Made by a program: the position numbers and the translations under genes. Positions 28,654 through 38,248 of a stretch of DNA of 64,000 nucleotides are shown one piece after another. Position 1 is the first letter of the stretch, and each line of letters starts with the position of its first letter. The stretch is from an uncultured Limimonas sp. (GTDB lineage Bacteria; Pseudomonadota; Alphaproteobacteria; Kiloniellales; Rhodovibrionaceae): contig CAJXKW010000001.1 in NCBI GenBank assembly GCA_913055855.1, positions 1 through 64,000 of the forward strand. Direction: 5' to 3'. The notes under the pieces were generated by a model. The model saw nothing but the letters and a program-made list of their open reading frames with translations, was not told the origin of the DNA and searched no databases.

Positions 28654-29133
28654 ATGGCCAAGACGAAACGCAAGGATTTCATCGAGCACGGGACGGTCGC
28701 GCTCAACCGCCGGGCACGCTTCGACTTCCAGATCGAGGAAGAGGTCGAGTGCGGCCTCCAGCTCACCGGCAGTGAGGTCAAGGCGCTGCGCATGGGCCGT
28801 TGCTCGATCACCGAAGCCTACGCTGCGGAGAAGCAGGGCGAACTGTATCTCTACAACGTCCACATCGGCGATTATCCGCCGGCCATGGAGCCGCACGCGC
28901 CGCGCCGGCCCCGCAAGCTCCTGGTGCACCGGCGCGAGCGCGACAAGCTGCTCGGCCGGACCAAGGAACAAGGCTACACACTCGTGCCCATGGCCCTGTA
29001 TTTCAACGAGAAAGGGCTGGCGAAGATGAAGCTCGGCCTGGGCCGGGGCAAGCGCAAGGTGGACAAGCGCGAGACCGAGAAACAGCGCGAGTGGAAGCGC
29101 CGCAAGGATCAGCTTCTGCGCGAGAAGGGCTGA
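28654..29133 (+). CDS. smpB: SsrA-binding protein SmpB
   Basis: Partner of tmRNA in ribosome rescue by trans-translation, 159 aa. The OB-barrel core includes VECGLQLTGSEVKALR and TLVPMALYFNEKGL. The basic C-terminal tail (REWKRRKDQLLREKG) is the part that enters the mRNA channel. It lies 36 bp after dapA; the ssrA gene is not in the window. Confidence 0.98.
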   Translation: MAKTKRKDFIEHGTVALNRRARFDFQIEEEVECGLQLTGSEVKALRMGRCSITEAYAAEKQGELYLYNVHIGDYPPAMEPHAPRRPRKLLVHRRERDKLLGRTKEQGYTLVPMALYFNEKGLAKMKLGLGRGKRKVDKRETEKQREWKRRKDQLLREKG

Positions 29134-29139
29134 AACGGC

Positions 29140-29778
29140 TCAGGTCACCCGGGTTGCGAGGTCCGCAAGCACGGCCCGAAACATCTCCGGGGTCAGCCGC
29201 CCCGTATTGGTGTTGTAGCGCGAGCAGTGATAGCTGTCGCTCAGGCCCAGACCGTTGGGCAGCGCATGCCGCGTGCCGTGGCCGAAAGGGTAGTGCGCCC
29301 GGACGTAGCCGAACGCGGCCAGCACCGTCTCGTGCGCGACACGGCCCAGAGCGAGGATTTCCCGAAGCTCCGGCAGGTGGGCGATCTCGGGCGCGAGGAA
29401 GGCATCACGGCAGGTGCGCACTTCCCCGGTCGTCGGCTTGTTCGCCGGCGGAACGCAGCGCACGGCGTTGGTTACGCGACACCCCCGAAGCGTGAGTCCG
29501 TCTGCGGGATCGGCGTCGTAGCGCCCCTGGGCGAGCCCCACCTCAATCAGTGTCGGATACAGCAGATCGCCGGCAAAATCCCCGGTGAACGGTCGCCCCG
29601 TGCGGTTGGCGCCCTTCAGTCCGGGCGCCAGCCCCACGATGAGCAGCCGCGCGGTTGCCGGGCCGAACGACGGCACGGGCGCGTTGAAGAAATCCGGATA
29701 CTGCGTCCGATTGTCTGCGCGGAACGCGGCGAGGCGGGCGCAGCGCGCACAATCCCGCGGCGGCTCAGGCGGCCCCAT
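29140..29778 (-). CDS. Uracil-DNA glycosylase family 5 (UdgB)
   Basis: Base-excision repair glycosylase of 212 aa, Fe-S type. Motif A is VGLAPGLKGANRTGRPFTGD, and the C-terminal motif is SYHCSRYNTNTGRLT, close to the family-5 pattern. Cysteines for the 4Fe-4S cluster are available (CARCARL near the N-terminus, RGCRVTNAVRC, RTCRD). It ends six bases from the convergent smpB stop, leaving no room for a separate terminator. Confidence 0.92.
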   Translation of the reverse strand: MGPPEPPRDCARCARLAAFRADNRTQYPDFFNAPVPSFGPATARLLIVGLAPGLKGANRTGRPFTGDFAGDLLYPTLIEVGLAQGRYDADPADGLTLRGCRVTNAVRCVPPANKPTTGEVRTCRDAFLAPEIAHLPELREILALGRVAHETVLAAFGYVRAHYPFGHGTRHALPNGLGLSDSYHCSRYNTNTGRLTPEMFRAVLADLATRVT

Positions 29779-29792
29779 GGCGGGTTGGGCCG

Positions 29793-30431
29793 TCAGCCGT
29801 CGTCGTCGATATCGTCCACGGGCCGCTCGTCACCGGTGCCGCCAACCTCCTCGGTCTGGTTACGCGGGCCGCGGCGCTTGCGCTCCTCGGGTGGACCCAC
29901 GTGCTTGCGCTGGATCTCGTCGCGCAGGCTGTCCAGGTCGATGAAGGTATCCGCCGCACGGCGCAGCTCGTCGGCGATCATGGGCGGTTGGGTGCGGATG
30001 GTGGAAATGATCGTCGTGCGCACGGCTTTGCGCTGAACCGCTTCGATCAGCCGGCGGAAATCGCCGTCGCCGGAGAACAATACGACGTGATCGAGGTAGT
30101 TGGACATTTCGAGCATATCGATCGCCAGCTCGATGTCCATGTTTCCCTTGACCTTGCGCCGACCGGTATCCGAATCGTGGAACTGCTTGGTCGGCTTGGT
30201 CACCATGGTATAGCCATTATAATCGAGCCAGTCGATCAATGGCCGGATGGGGGAGTACTCCTGGTCCTCGACGAGCGCCGTATAATAGAATGCTCGAACC
30301 AGATGGCATTCGTCCGCAAACAGGTCGAGAAGGCGTTTGTAATCGATATCAAAGCCAAGTGATCGGGCCGTGGCATAAAGATTGGCACCATCAATGAAGA
30401 GCGCCGTACGTTCTTGTTCGTAGAAATGCAT
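29793..30431 (-). CDS. NYN-domain protein (LabA/DUF88 family)
   Basis: Predicted PIN-like ribonuclease of 212 aa. The N-terminal TALFIDGANLYATA motif supplies the first acidic residue. Further conserved acids are in KGNMDIELAIDML and VLFSGDGDF, the metal site of the NYN fold. The last 40 residues are charged and probably disordered (EERKRRGPRNQ, DDIDDDG). ATG 30431 has GAGG upstream. It sits in a conserved alphaproteobacterial position between smpB/udg and folK. The RNA substrate is unknown. Confidence 0.9.
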   Translation of the reverse strand: MHFYEQERTALFIDGANLYATARSLGFDIDYKRLLDLFADECHLVRAFYYTALVEDQEYSPIRPLIDWLDYNGYTMVTKPTKQFHDSDTGRRKVKGNMDIELAIDMLEMSNYLDHVVLFSGDGDFRRLIEAVQRKAVRTTIISTIRTQPPMIADELRRAADTFIDLDSLRDEIQRKHVGPPEERKRRGPRNQTEEVGGTGDERPVDDIDDDG

Positions 30432-30583
30432 TGCAACCTCGATCGAATACAGGGAAGAAAACCGCCTCGCGTTCCAAGCGGTCGAACGGGCAAACCGAAA
30501 GACCCTTGCCTTGCGCTCCATAGCTTCTGTGTTTTACCTACGCAAGCCTTGAAACCAGCCGCTTGCAGGGTCTTGCAACACGA

Positions 30584-31111
30584 ATGATCCTGATTGCTTT
30601 CGGTGCGAACCTGCCCTCGGTGCGCCACGGTCCGCCGCGCGCGACCTTGGCGGCCGCGCTGGCCATGCTCGAGCACGCCGGGATCGCGGTCAGCGCTCGC
30701 TCGTCCTGGTACGAGAGTGCGCCGGTGCCGGCCTCCGACCAGCCCTGGTTCGTCAACGCCGTCGCTGCGGTCGATACGGCGTGCGCGCCGGCCGTCCTGC
30801 TGCAGCATCTTCACGATGTCGAGCGGGCCCTCGGGCGGGTGCGCGGCAGCGAGCGCAACGCCCCGCGGGCGGCGGATCTGGACCTGATCGCCTACGGCCG
30901 CCGGGTCAGTTCGCCTGGAGACTGGCCGGTGTTGCCGCATCCGCGCCTGGCTGAACGGGCGTTCGTCCTGTATCCGCTGGCGGAGATCGCGCCGGATTGG
31001 CGCCATCCGGTGAGCGGGCAACCGGTGGCCGAACTCATCCGCCAACTGCCCGCGGATCAGGCCTGCATGCGCATGCCGGAGCGGGATTCGCCGGGCGCGG
31101 GCCCACCTTGA
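30584..31111 (+). CDS. folK: 2-amino-4-hydroxy-6-hydroxymethyldihydropteridine pyrophosphokinase
   Basis: Folate biosynthesis enzyme of 175 aa that transfers pyrophosphate from ATP to the pterin. AFGANL at the N-terminus corresponds to the usual LGSNLG, and PRAADLDLIAYG contains the Mg-binding DxD. HPRLAERAFVLYPLAEIAP is the C-terminal family motif. ATG 30584 fits the family N-terminus. It is divergent from the NYN gene and followed by rpoZ. Confidence 0.93.
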   Translation: MILIAFGANLPSVRHGPPRATLAAALAMLEHAGIAVSARSSWYESAPVPASDQPWFVNAVAAVDTACAPAVLLQHLHDVERALGRVRGSERNAPRAADLDLIAYGRRVSSPGDWPVLPHPRLAERAFVLYPLAEIAPDWRHPVSGQPVAELIRQLPADQACMRMPERDSPGAGPP

Positions 31112-31175
31112 AGCATCATTGCGCGATCCCTATAACCACGCCTAGCCACAAAGCAGACAGGAGAAACCGACGCCC

Positions 31176-31652
31176 ATGGCCCGCGTCACCGTCGAAGACT
31201 GTGTCCTGCGTGTTCCCAACCGTTTCGAACTCGTGCTTATGGCGTCCCAGCGGGCGCGCGACATTTCCGCGGGCGCGCCGCTGACGGTCGCGCGCGACAA
31301 CGACAAGTTTCCCGTCATTGCGCTGCGCGAAATGGCAGATCGCACGGTCAGCCTGGAGTACCTGGAGAACAGCCTCATCCAGAGCCAGCAGCGCTACGCC
31401 AACCGCGAGGAGACCGAAGAGGACGAACCCGAGTTCGACGTGCTCGAAGGCGAACTCGAGGCGAGCGCCCGCATGGCCGCGGAGAGTTCGGAAACCGTCG
31501 CGGGTGCCGAGGCTCCCGCCGGGGAGCCGGACGCGGGCGAGGGCGACGCGGCGGAGAGCGTCTCCCTGGATGCCCTTGCCGACGCGGAGACTGAGGCCGA
31601 AAGCGAGACGGCCGGCGCGGCCGCTGGCGAGGACGAAGATCCGGCGGCCTGA
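31176..31652 (+). CDS. rpoZ: RNA polymerase omega subunit with long acidic tail
   Basis: Assembly subunit of RNA polymerase, 158 aa. Residues 1-70 are canonical omega ([41 protein letters not shown]). The rest is an acidic Ala/Glu-rich extension (for example [20 protein letters not shown] and [15 protein letters not shown]), making the protein longer than the roughly 90-aa E. coli omega. In Proteobacteria omega forms part of ppGpp site 1, which fits the location directly upstream of rel. Confidence 0.97.
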   Translation: MARVTVEDCVLRVPNRFELVLMASQRARDISAGAPLTVARDNDKFPVIALREMADRTVSLEYLENSLIQSQQRYANREETEEDEPEFDVLEGELEASARMAAESSETVAGAEAPAGEPDAGEGDAAESVSLDALADAETEAESETAGAAAGEDEDPAA

Positions 31653-31811
31653 CCGGCGGCCACTGGTCGCGCGCGCACGTCGCCCGGGCGTCGCCTTGGC
31701 GTGGGCGGGCAGGCTGCGTAGATTCGGACCATGGGGTGATCGTCCCATGCGTTTTCCGCTGCGACGGCCTGCGGTCTCCCGCGAGCTTGGCGACGAGGTG
31801 CAACCGGTGCG

Positions 31812-33992
31812 ATGATCCGGCAGTTCGAGCTTGTCGAGACTGTTAAGGGGTACGATCCGGGCGCCGACGAGGACGCGCTGAACCGCGCCTATGTCTTCGC
31901 GATGAAGGCGCACGGTTCGCAGCGGCGCGCCTCGGGCGACCCGTACTTCTCGCACCCCATCGAGGTGGCGGGCATCCTCACCCAGCTCAAGCTCGATTCC
32001 GCTTCGATCATGACCGCGCTCCTCCACGACACGGTGGAGGACACGGACACCACCGTGGCTGAGATCGAGACGCGCTTCGGCAAGGACGTTGCCAGGCTCG
32101 TCGACGGCGTGACCAAGCTCACGCGGATCGAGCTTCAGTCGGAATCGAGCAAGGACGCCGAAAACTTCCGCAAGCTCGTCCTTGCGATGTCCGAGGACAT
32201 CCGGGTTCTGCTCGTCAAGCTCGCCGACCGGCTGCACAACATGCGCACCCTCCACTTCGTCTCCGCGCCGGAGAAGCGCCGGCGTATCGCCCTCGAGACG
32301 ATGGAGATCTATGCGCCGCTGGCCGAGCGCATCGGCATGCAGCACTTCAAGGACGAGCTGGAAGACCTCGCCTTCCGGGAGCTCAATCCGGATGCGCGGG
32401 AATCCATCGTCAAGCGCCTGCAGTTTCTTCAGGAGAGCGGCGGCAATCTTGACGCCACGGTGACCAAGGAGCTGTCGGAACTCTTCCGCAAGGATGGCCT
32501 GGAGGCGGAAGTCACCGGCCGCATGAAGGCGCCGTACTCGATCTGGCGCAAAATGCAGCACAAGGATATCGGCTTCGAACAGCTCTCCGATATCATGGCG
32601 TTCCGGGTCATCGTGAACAGCGTGAGCGCGTGCTATCATGCGCTTGGGGTTCTGCACTCGCACTATTCCGTCGTTCCCGGGCGCTTCAAGGATTATATCT
32701 CGACGCCCAAGCTCAACGGCTACCGCTCGCTGCATACGGGGCTGATCGGCCCGGCTCGCCAGCGCATCGAGGTGCAGATCCGAACCCGCGAAATGCACGA
32801 AATCGCGGAGTACGGTGTCGCCGCGCACTGGCTCTACAAGCAGGGCGACGGCCCGGAGCCGGCGGGGTCGGTAGATGGTCGGCAGTACCGCTGGGTGCGC
32901 GAACTGCTGGACATTCTGGAACACGCCTCCAATCCCGAGGAGTTCCTGGAACACACCAAGCTGGCGATGTTCCAGGATCAGGTTTTCTGCTTCACGCCCA
33001 AGGGCGAGCTGATTTCGCTGCCGCGCGGGGCGACCCCGGTGGATTTCGCCTACGCCGTGCACTCGGAGATCGGCGATACCTGCGTCGGGGCGAAGGTGAA
33101 CGGGCGCATGGTGCCGCTCAAACACCAGTTGGCGAACGGCGATCAGGTGGAGGTCATGACCTCCAAGAACCAGACACCGTCGCCGGACTGGGAAAAATTC
33201 ATCGTCACCGGCAAGGCGAAGGCGCGCATCCGCCGTTTCATCCGGCAGCGCGAGCGCGCCGAATACATGGAACTTGGCAAGCAGATCGTCCAGAAAGCCT
33301 TCCGCCAGCAGGGATATGAATTCACCGAGAAGGCCCTTCAGGGCATTCTCAAGAAGCTCAAGGCGGAAACGGTCGAGGACATCTACGTCCACGTGGGCCG
33401 GGGCAATACCACGGCCAATGAAGTCATTCGCGCCGTGTTTCCAGGCGACCGGCAGGCCCAGCCGGCGCGCAGCGACGATGAAGCGATCGACGCCGCCGAG
33501 GCCGCCCCGCCGAAAGCCAAAGCCAAGAGCCACAAGAAGGACAACGCCGTCCCGATCAAGGGGCTCATTCCCGGCATGGCTGTCCATTTCGCGCACTGCT
33601 GCCATCCGCTTCCGGGCGAGCGCATCGTCGGCATCGTCACCACCGGCAAGGGCGTGACCGTGCATACCATCGATTGCCAAACCCTGGATAACTTCCAGGA
33701 TCAGCCGGAGCGCTGGGTGGACCTTGCCTGGAGCACGGACAGCTCGAACGATCCCTACACCGGGCGCCTGCACGTCACCCTCGCCAATGAGCCGGGCAGT
33801 CTGGGCTCTTTGTCCACCACGATTGGCCGGAATCGCGCGAATATCACCAACCTCAAGATCGTCCGGCGGAACGTGGATTTCTTCGAGATGCTGGTGGACC
33901 TGGAGGTCACCAACGTGAAACACCTGACCGACGTCATGGCGGCGCTGCGCGCCATGCCAACCATTACCTCGGTCGAGCGGGCGCGCACATGA
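31812..33992 (+). CDS. rel: Bifunctional (p)ppGpp synthetase/hydrolase Rsh
   Basis: Stringent-response enzyme of 726 aa. The HD hydrolase domain (about 25-180) has the intact HDTVED motif. The synthetase domain (about 235-350) carries FKDYISTPKLNGYRSLHT and EVQIRTREMHE. TGS follows at about 390-450 and the ACT domain at about 650-720. Both active sites look intact, as expected for the single Rsh of alphaproteobacteria. It follows rpoZ, the order seen as rpoZ-spoT in E. coli. Confidence 0.97.
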   Translation: MIRQFELVETVKGYDPGADEDALNRAYVFAMKAHGSQRRASGDPYFSHPIEVAGILTQLKLDSASIMTALLHDTVEDTDTTVAEIETRFGKDVARLVDGVTKLTRIELQSESSKDAENFRKLVLAMSEDIRVLLVKLADRLHNMRTLHFVSAPEKRRRIALETMEIYAPLAERIGMQHFKDELEDLAFRELNPDARESIVKRLQFLQESGGNLDATVTKELSELFRKDGLEAEVTGRMKAPYSIWRKMQHKDIGFEQLSDIMAFRVIVNSVSACYHALGVLHSHYSVVPGRFKDYISTPKLNGYRSLHTGLIGPARQRIEVQIRTREMHEIAEYGVAAHWLYKQGDGPEPAGSVDGRQYRWVRELLDILEHASNPEEFLEHTKLAMFQDQVFCFTPKGELISLPRGATPVDFAYAVHSEIGDTCVGAKVNGRMVPLKHQLANGDQVEVMTSKNQTPSPDWEKFIVTGKAKARIRRFIRQRERAEYMELGKQIVQKAFRQQGYEFTEKALQGILKKLKAETVEDIYVHVGRGNTTANEVIRAVFPGDRQAQPARSDDEAIDAAEAAPPKAKAKSHKKDNAVPIKGLIPGMAVHFAHCCHPLPGERIVGIVTTGKGVTVHTIDCQTLDNFQDQPERWVDLAWSTDSSNDPYTGRLHVTLANEPGSLGSLSTTIGRNRANITNLKIVRRNVDFFEMLVDLEVTNVKHLTDVMAALRAMPTITSVERART

Positions 33993-34031
33993 GCGCCCGG
34001 TCGTGCCGGCCATCCGCCGAAGCTTGACCAA

Positions 34032-34613
34032 ATGATTCTGGGACGGCGACAGCGCAAAAGTCTGGCACGCCGCGCGCGCGACCTCATGTGGCCGCGCGCC
34101 GGCGTTCGGCGTTCGGCCAAGTACATTGCCTATCGCGTGGTCCGGCTTCCGGGGACGCCCTACAGCATCGCCGCGGGTTTCGCCGCGGGTGCCGCCGTAT
34201 CCTTTACCCCGCTGATCGGGCTGCATTTCCTGCTAGGCGCCCTGCTCGCCGTGGTCACGGGCGGCAACCTCATCGCCTCGGCGATCGGCACCGCCGTGGG
34301 CAACCCCTGGACGTTTCCGCTGATCTGGTCGCTGATCTACAACATCGGGCGCGCGCTCCTGGGGATGGGCGAGGGTGCCGGTGTATCCCCCGATCTGACG
34401 CTCAGCGAGATCGCGAATCAGCCCATGGAGCTGCTCACACCGATGCTGGTGGGCGCGGTTCCCACGGCCCTGGCGGCGTGGACGGTGTTCTTTTTCCCCG
34501 TTTACCTTGGGGTGCGGCGCTATCAGGCGATACGTCAGGCGCGCCGGCATCGCCTGGCAGGCCAGCGCCGGCGCCGCACCGATCTCAGGCCCATCGAGGG
34601 AGAACACGGATGA
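34032..34613 (+). CDS. DUF2062 membrane protein
   Basis: Integral membrane protein of 193 aa. After a basic N-terminus it has hydrophobic segments at about 45-65 ([20 protein letters not shown]), 68-90, 95-118 and 140-165. The [14 protein letters not shown] motif is characteristic of DUF2062. Its function is unknown. It overlaps pdxJ by ATGA, so it belongs to the rel-pdxJ-acpS transcription unit. Its place between rel and pdxJ is conserved in related bacteria. Confidence 0.88.
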   Translation: MILGRRQRKSLARRARDLMWPRAGVRRSAKYIAYRVVRLPGTPYSIAAGFAAGAAVSFTPLIGLHFLLGALLAVVTGGNLIASAIGTAVGNPWTFPLIWSLIYNIGRALLGMGEGAGVSPDLTLSEIANQPMELLTPMLVGAVPTALAAWTVFFFPVYLGVRRYQAIRQARRHRLAGQRRRRTDLRPIEGEHG

Positions 34614-35365
34614 CGGACGAGTTGCGTCTTGGGGTCAATGTCGACCACGTGGCGACGGTGCGGAACGCACGCGGCGGTGCGCATCCCGATCCGGTACGCG
34701 CGGCGCACATGGCCGTGGCGGCGGGCGCCGACGGCATCACCGCGCACCTGCGCGAGGATCGGCGGCACATCCGGGATGATGACATCGTGCGCCTGCGCAA
34801 GGAGCTTTCGGTGCCGTTGAACATGGAGATGGCGGCGACCCCGGAGATGGTGGCGATCTGCCGCCGCGAGCGGCCGCACGCCTGCTGCCTCGTACCGGAG
34901 AAGCGTGCCGAGCGCACCACCGAAGGCGGCCTGGATGCGGCCGGGCAGCGCGACAGCCTGCGCGAGGTGGTAACCGCCCTTCGCGAGGCGGGAGTTCGTG
35001 TCTCGCTTTTCGTCGAGCCGGAGCCGCATCAGCTCGAGGCCGCCGCTGAACTGGGTGCGCCCGTGGTGGAGCTGCACACGGGCGCATACTGCGATGCCGA
35101 AGATGCGCAACGACGCGACGGTGAGCTGGCGCGCATCCGCGACGCCGCCGCGCGCGCGGCGAAGCTGGGGCTCGAATGCCACGCCGGACACGGCCTGGGC
35201 TTCGACACCGCCGGGCCGATTGCGGCCATCGCCAATGTGCGTGAACTCAACATTGGCCACTTCCTCATCGGTGAAGCCGTGTTTACGGGCATTGGCGAGG
35301 CTGTTCGGCGCATGCGCGCGTGCATCGCGGAGGGCCGCGCCGCGGGTGCGGACGATCCGGCATGA
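34610..35365 (+). CDS. pdxJ: Pyridoxine 5'-phosphate synthase PdxJ
   Basis: Ring-closing step of de novo vitamin B6 synthesis from 3-amino-2-oxopropyl phosphate and deoxyxylulose phosphate, 251 aa. The N-terminal [17 protein letters not shown], the central [10 protein letters not shown] and the C-terminal [14 protein letters not shown] are family signatures. The track ORF begins at 34088, but the true ATG at 34610 overlaps the DUF2062 stop. It also overlaps acpS by four bases. Confidence 0.97.
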   Translation: MTDELRLGVNVDHVATVRNARGGAHPDPVRAAHMAVAAGADGITAHLREDRRHIRDDDIVRLRKELSVPLNMEMAATPEMVAICRRERPHACCLVPEKRAERTTEGGLDAAGQRDSLREVVTALREAGVRVSLFVEPEPHQLEAAAELGAPVVELHTGAYCDAEDAQRRDGELARIRDAAARAAKLGLECHAGHGLGFDTAGPIAAIANVRELNIGHFLIGEAVFTGIGEAVRRMRACIAEGRAAGADDPA

Positions 35366-35772
35366 TTCTGGGCATCGGGCAGGATATCATCGACATCCGC
35401 CGTATCGAATCGACGCTCGAACGCTTTGGCGAGCGCTTCGTCGCGCGCGTGTACACACCGGTGGAGCAGGCAAAATCGGAACGGCGGGCCAACCGCGCGG
35501 CCAGCTACGCCAAGCGTTTCGCCGCCAAGGAAGCCTGCGCCAAGGCGCTGGGAACCGGGGTTCCGCGGGCCGGCGTCCACTGGCGCGACCTGGGCGTGGT
35601 GAACCTGCCGAGCGGCCAGCCCACCATGGAACTCACCGGCGGTGCCGCTGAACGCTTGCAGGAGATGGTGCCAAGTGGCATGAGCGCAAAGATCGACATC
35701 TCCATCACCGACGATTACCCGCAGGCCCAGGTGCTCGTCATCATCTCGGCCGTGCCGGGCGTGGCGCCTTAG
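35362..35772 (+). CDS. acpS: Holo-[acyl-carrier-protein] synthase AcpS
   Basis: Transfers 4'-phosphopantetheine from CoA to ACP, 136 aa. The Mg-binding [15 protein letters not shown] and [16 protein letters not shown] motifs are intact. ATG 35362 overlaps pdxJ. pdxJ-acpS-lepB-rnc-era is a standard proteobacterial cluster. Confidence 0.97.
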   Translation: MILGIGQDIIDIRRIESTLERFGERFVARVYTPVEQAKSERRANRAASYAKRFAAKEACAKALGTGVPRAGVHWRDLGVVNLPSGQPTMELTGGAAERLQEMVPSGMSAKIDISITDDYPQAQVLVIISAVPGVAP

Positions 35773-35800
35773 GGGCACAATTCGACGGCGGCGACAGACA

Positions 35801-36541
35801 ATGGATTCGATGAGCAAAACGGCGAAAAGCAAAGGCGGGTTCGGCGAGACGGTGCGCACCATCTTCTGGGCGGTGCTCATCGCGCTGGTGATCCGCACCT
35901 TCGCCTTCGAGCCCTTCAGCATCCCGTCGGGCTCGATGGTGCCTTCCCTGCTGGTGGGCGACTATCTCTTCGTGAGCAAGTATGCCTACGGCTATAGCCG
36001 CTTCTCGCTACCTTTCGGCCCGCCGCTGTTCGACGGCCGCGTCTTCGCGGACCAGCCGGAGCGCGGCGATGTCGCGGTGTTCAAATTGCCCAGCGACGAT
36101 AGCACGGACTACATCAAGCGGGTGGTCGGCCTGCCGGGCGATCGCATTCAGGTCCAGAACGGCATTCTGCACATCAACGGCCAGGCCGTGGAGCGCAAGA
36201 AACTGCGCGAGGTGCAGGTGGGCGATGCCTCGGTGACGATTTACCGTGAAACGCTTCCCAACGGCGAATCGCATCTGATCCGCGAGCGCGGGGACAACTA
36301 TCCCTTCGACAACACGCCCGTCTATGTCGTGCCCCGCGGGCACTACTTCGTCATGGGGGACAATCGCGATTCCAGTCAGGACAGCCGGGCCCTCGACCGT
36401 GTGGGCTACGTGCCCTTCGAGAACTTTGTCGGCCGGGCGGAATTCCTGTTCTTCTCCCACGACGGCTCGGCCTCGATGTGGGCGTTCTGGGAGTGGCCCG
36501 GTGCGATCCGTTATGGCCGGCTCTTGAATGGCGTCAGTTAA
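35801..36541 (+). CDS. lepB: Signal peptidase I
   Basis: Membrane serine protease of 246 aa that removes signal peptides. An N-terminal membrane anchor lies at about 18-38. The catalytic Ser is in FSIPSGSMVPSL and the general-base Lys in YIKRVVGLPGD. Box E is seen as VMGDNRDSSQDSR. The start may be ATG 35801 or ATG 35810. The 3' end overlaps rnc by 14 bases. Confidence 0.97.
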   Translation: MDSMSKTAKSKGGFGETVRTIFWAVLIALVIRTFAFEPFSIPSGSMVPSLLVGDYLFVSKYAYGYSRFSLPFGPPLFDGRVFADQPERGDVAVFKLPSDDSTDYIKRVVGLPGDRIQVQNGILHINGQAVERKKLREVQVGDASVTIYRETLPNGESHLIRERGDNYPFDNTPVYVVPRGHYFVMGDNRDSSQDSRALDRVGYVPFENFVGRAEFLFFSHDGSASMWAFWEWPGAIRYGRLLNGVS

Positions 36542-37250
36542 CACCGCGGCCGCCCTCGGCGAGCACCTGGGGCACAGCTTTGCCGACCCCGGCCTGCTCG
36601 AGCAGGCGCTGACGCATCCCAGCGCGGCGGGCGCGCGGGGTGCGGCCGTGCCGAGCTACGAGCGCCTGGAATTCCTGGGCGACCGCGTGCTCGGCCTGGT
36701 CGTTGCCGACCTGCTGCTCGACGCGTTTCCCCACGAGCCCGAGGGCAGCCTCGCACGGCGGCATGCGTTCCTGGTGAGCCGCGAAGCGCTGGCGGAGGTC
36801 GCCCGCGGGCTGGGCTTGGGCGCGTACCTGCGCATGTCCAAGGGGGAAGCGGACAGCGGCGGCCGCGACAACCCCGCCATGCTGGCCGACGTGTGCGAGG
36901 CCGTGATCGGCGCCATATACCGCGATGCCGGACTCCCCACGGCCTATGGTTTCATCACGCGGCATTGGACCCCGCTGCTGCACCAGAACCGCAAGCCGCC
37001 GCAGGACGCCAAGACGGCGCTACAGGAGTGGGCGCAGGCGCGCGGGCTGCCGCTGCCCAGCTATAGCGAGCGTGCGCGCTCGGGGCCGCCGCACGACCCG
37101 TGCTTCACCGTGGCCGTCCATCTCAGCGGCCACGGCGACGTCACTGGCGAGGGCCGTTCCAAGCGCTTGGCCGAACAGACGGCGGCGCGGCGCATGCTTG
37201 ATCACGTCCAGGGCGAAGGCGAGGACAGCGACGGAGACGCGACGCCATGA
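36528..37250 (+). CDS. rnc: Ribonuclease III
   Basis: Double-strand-specific endoribonuclease of 240 aa for rRNA and mRNA processing. The catalytic signature YERLEFLGDRVLGLVVADLL is at about residues 44-63, and the second acidic cluster is in DVCEAVIGAIYRDAG. A C-terminal dsRNA-binding domain follows from about 160. The start lies inside the lepB end and the stop overlaps era by four bases. Confidence 0.97.
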   Translation: MASVNTAAALGEHLGHSFADPGLLEQALTHPSAAGARGAAVPSYERLEFLGDRVLGLVVADLLLDAFPHEPEGSLARRHAFLVSREALAEVARGLGLGAYLRMSKGEADSGGRDNPAMLADVCEAVIGAIYRDAGLPTAYGFITRHWTPLLHQNRKPPQDAKTALQEWAQARGLPLPSYSERARSGPPHDPCFTVAVHLSGHGDVTGEGRSKRLAEQTAARRMLDHVQGEGEDSDGDATP

Positions 37251-38194
37251 GCCCGAGCGAGGTCCCGCACATCCCCGACGCGCCGCCCGAGGGGCCGGCC
37301 CGCTGCGGCGTCGTCGCGCTCCTCGGGGCGGCGAACGCGGGCAAGTCCACCGTGCTCAACCATCTCGTGGGCGCGCGCGTGTCCATCGTGACGCACAAGG
37401 CCCAGACCACCCGCGGGCGTGTGCGCGGCGTGGCCCTCGACGGTGCGGCCCAGATCGTGCTCGTGGATACGCCGGGGATCTTCGCCAGCGCGCGCCAGCG
37501 CCGCCTGGAGCGCGCCATGGTGCGCGCCGCCTGGGATAGCGCGGAGGACGCCGACCTCGTCGTGGTCGTCTACGACGCGGCGAAAAAGCGGATCGACGAC
37601 GAAACGGCAAGCATCCTGGAGCGGCTCAAGGCGATCGACCGGCCGTGCTATCTCGTGCTCAACAAGATCGACCGCATCCGCCGCGACAGTCTGCTCGCGC
37701 TGGCCGCCGACTTCGACGCGCGCGGCGCGTTCGAACGCATCTTCATGGTCTCTGCGCATACCGGCGACGGCATGGCCGACCTCAAGCACGCCCTGGCGCA
37801 CCGCATGCCCGAGGGCCCCTGGCTTTATCCCGAGGACCAGCTCTCGGATCTGTCCATGCGCCTGCTCGCCGCTGAAGTGACCCGCGAGAAGCTCTATCTG
37901 AACCTGCACGAGGAGTTGCCCTACGCGCTGACCGTGGAATCCGAGGCCTGGGAGGCGTTCGAGGACGGCAGCGTGCGCATCGATCAGGCGATCTTCATCG
38001 AGCGCGAGGGACAGAAAAAGATCGTCCTGGGTAAAAAGGGCGCCACCATCCGCAAGGTGCGGGAACAGGCGCAGGCGGCGCTGGCCGAGGATCTGGAACG
38101 GCCCGTCCACCTCTTCCTGTTCGTCAAGGTACGCGAGAACTGGACCGAGGACCCCGAGCGGTACGAAAATCTGGGACTCGACTTCGACGCGTAG
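37247..38194 (+). CDS. era: GTPase Era
   Basis: Essential GTPase of 315 aa acting in 16S rRNA maturation and 30S assembly. The P-loop is GAANAGKSTVLNHLVG near residue 26, G3 is DTPGIF and G4 is NKID. A C-terminal KH domain has VLGKKGATIRKVREQA. It is coupled to rnc by an ATGA overlap. Confidence 0.97.
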   Translation: MSPSEVPHIPDAPPEGPARCGVVALLGAANAGKSTVLNHLVGARVSIVTHKAQTTRGRVRGVALDGAAQIVLVDTPGIFASARQRRLERAMVRAAWDSAEDADLVVVVYDAAKKRIDDETASILERLKAIDRPCYLVLNKIDRIRRDSLLALAADFDARGAFERIFMVSAHTGDGMADLKHALAHRMPEGPWLYPEDQLSDLSMRLLAAEVTREKLYLNLHEELPYALTVESEAWEAFEDGSVRIDQAIFIEREGQKKIVLGKKGATIRKVREQAQAALAEDLERPVHLFLFVKVRENWTEDPERYENLGLDFDA

Positions 38195-38248
38195 GCAGCG
38201 GGGAACGGTCAGCTTGGAAAGCGCCGCGTTCACGGGCAAGACCGAGGC

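Noticed and set aside
31116-34226. 1036-aa minus-strand ORF opposite rpoZ and rel
   Set aside because: It is an antisense shadow of well-conserved rpoZ, rel and part of the DUF2062 gene, with low-complexity Asp/His/Arg/Leu content typical of antisense GC-rich frames.
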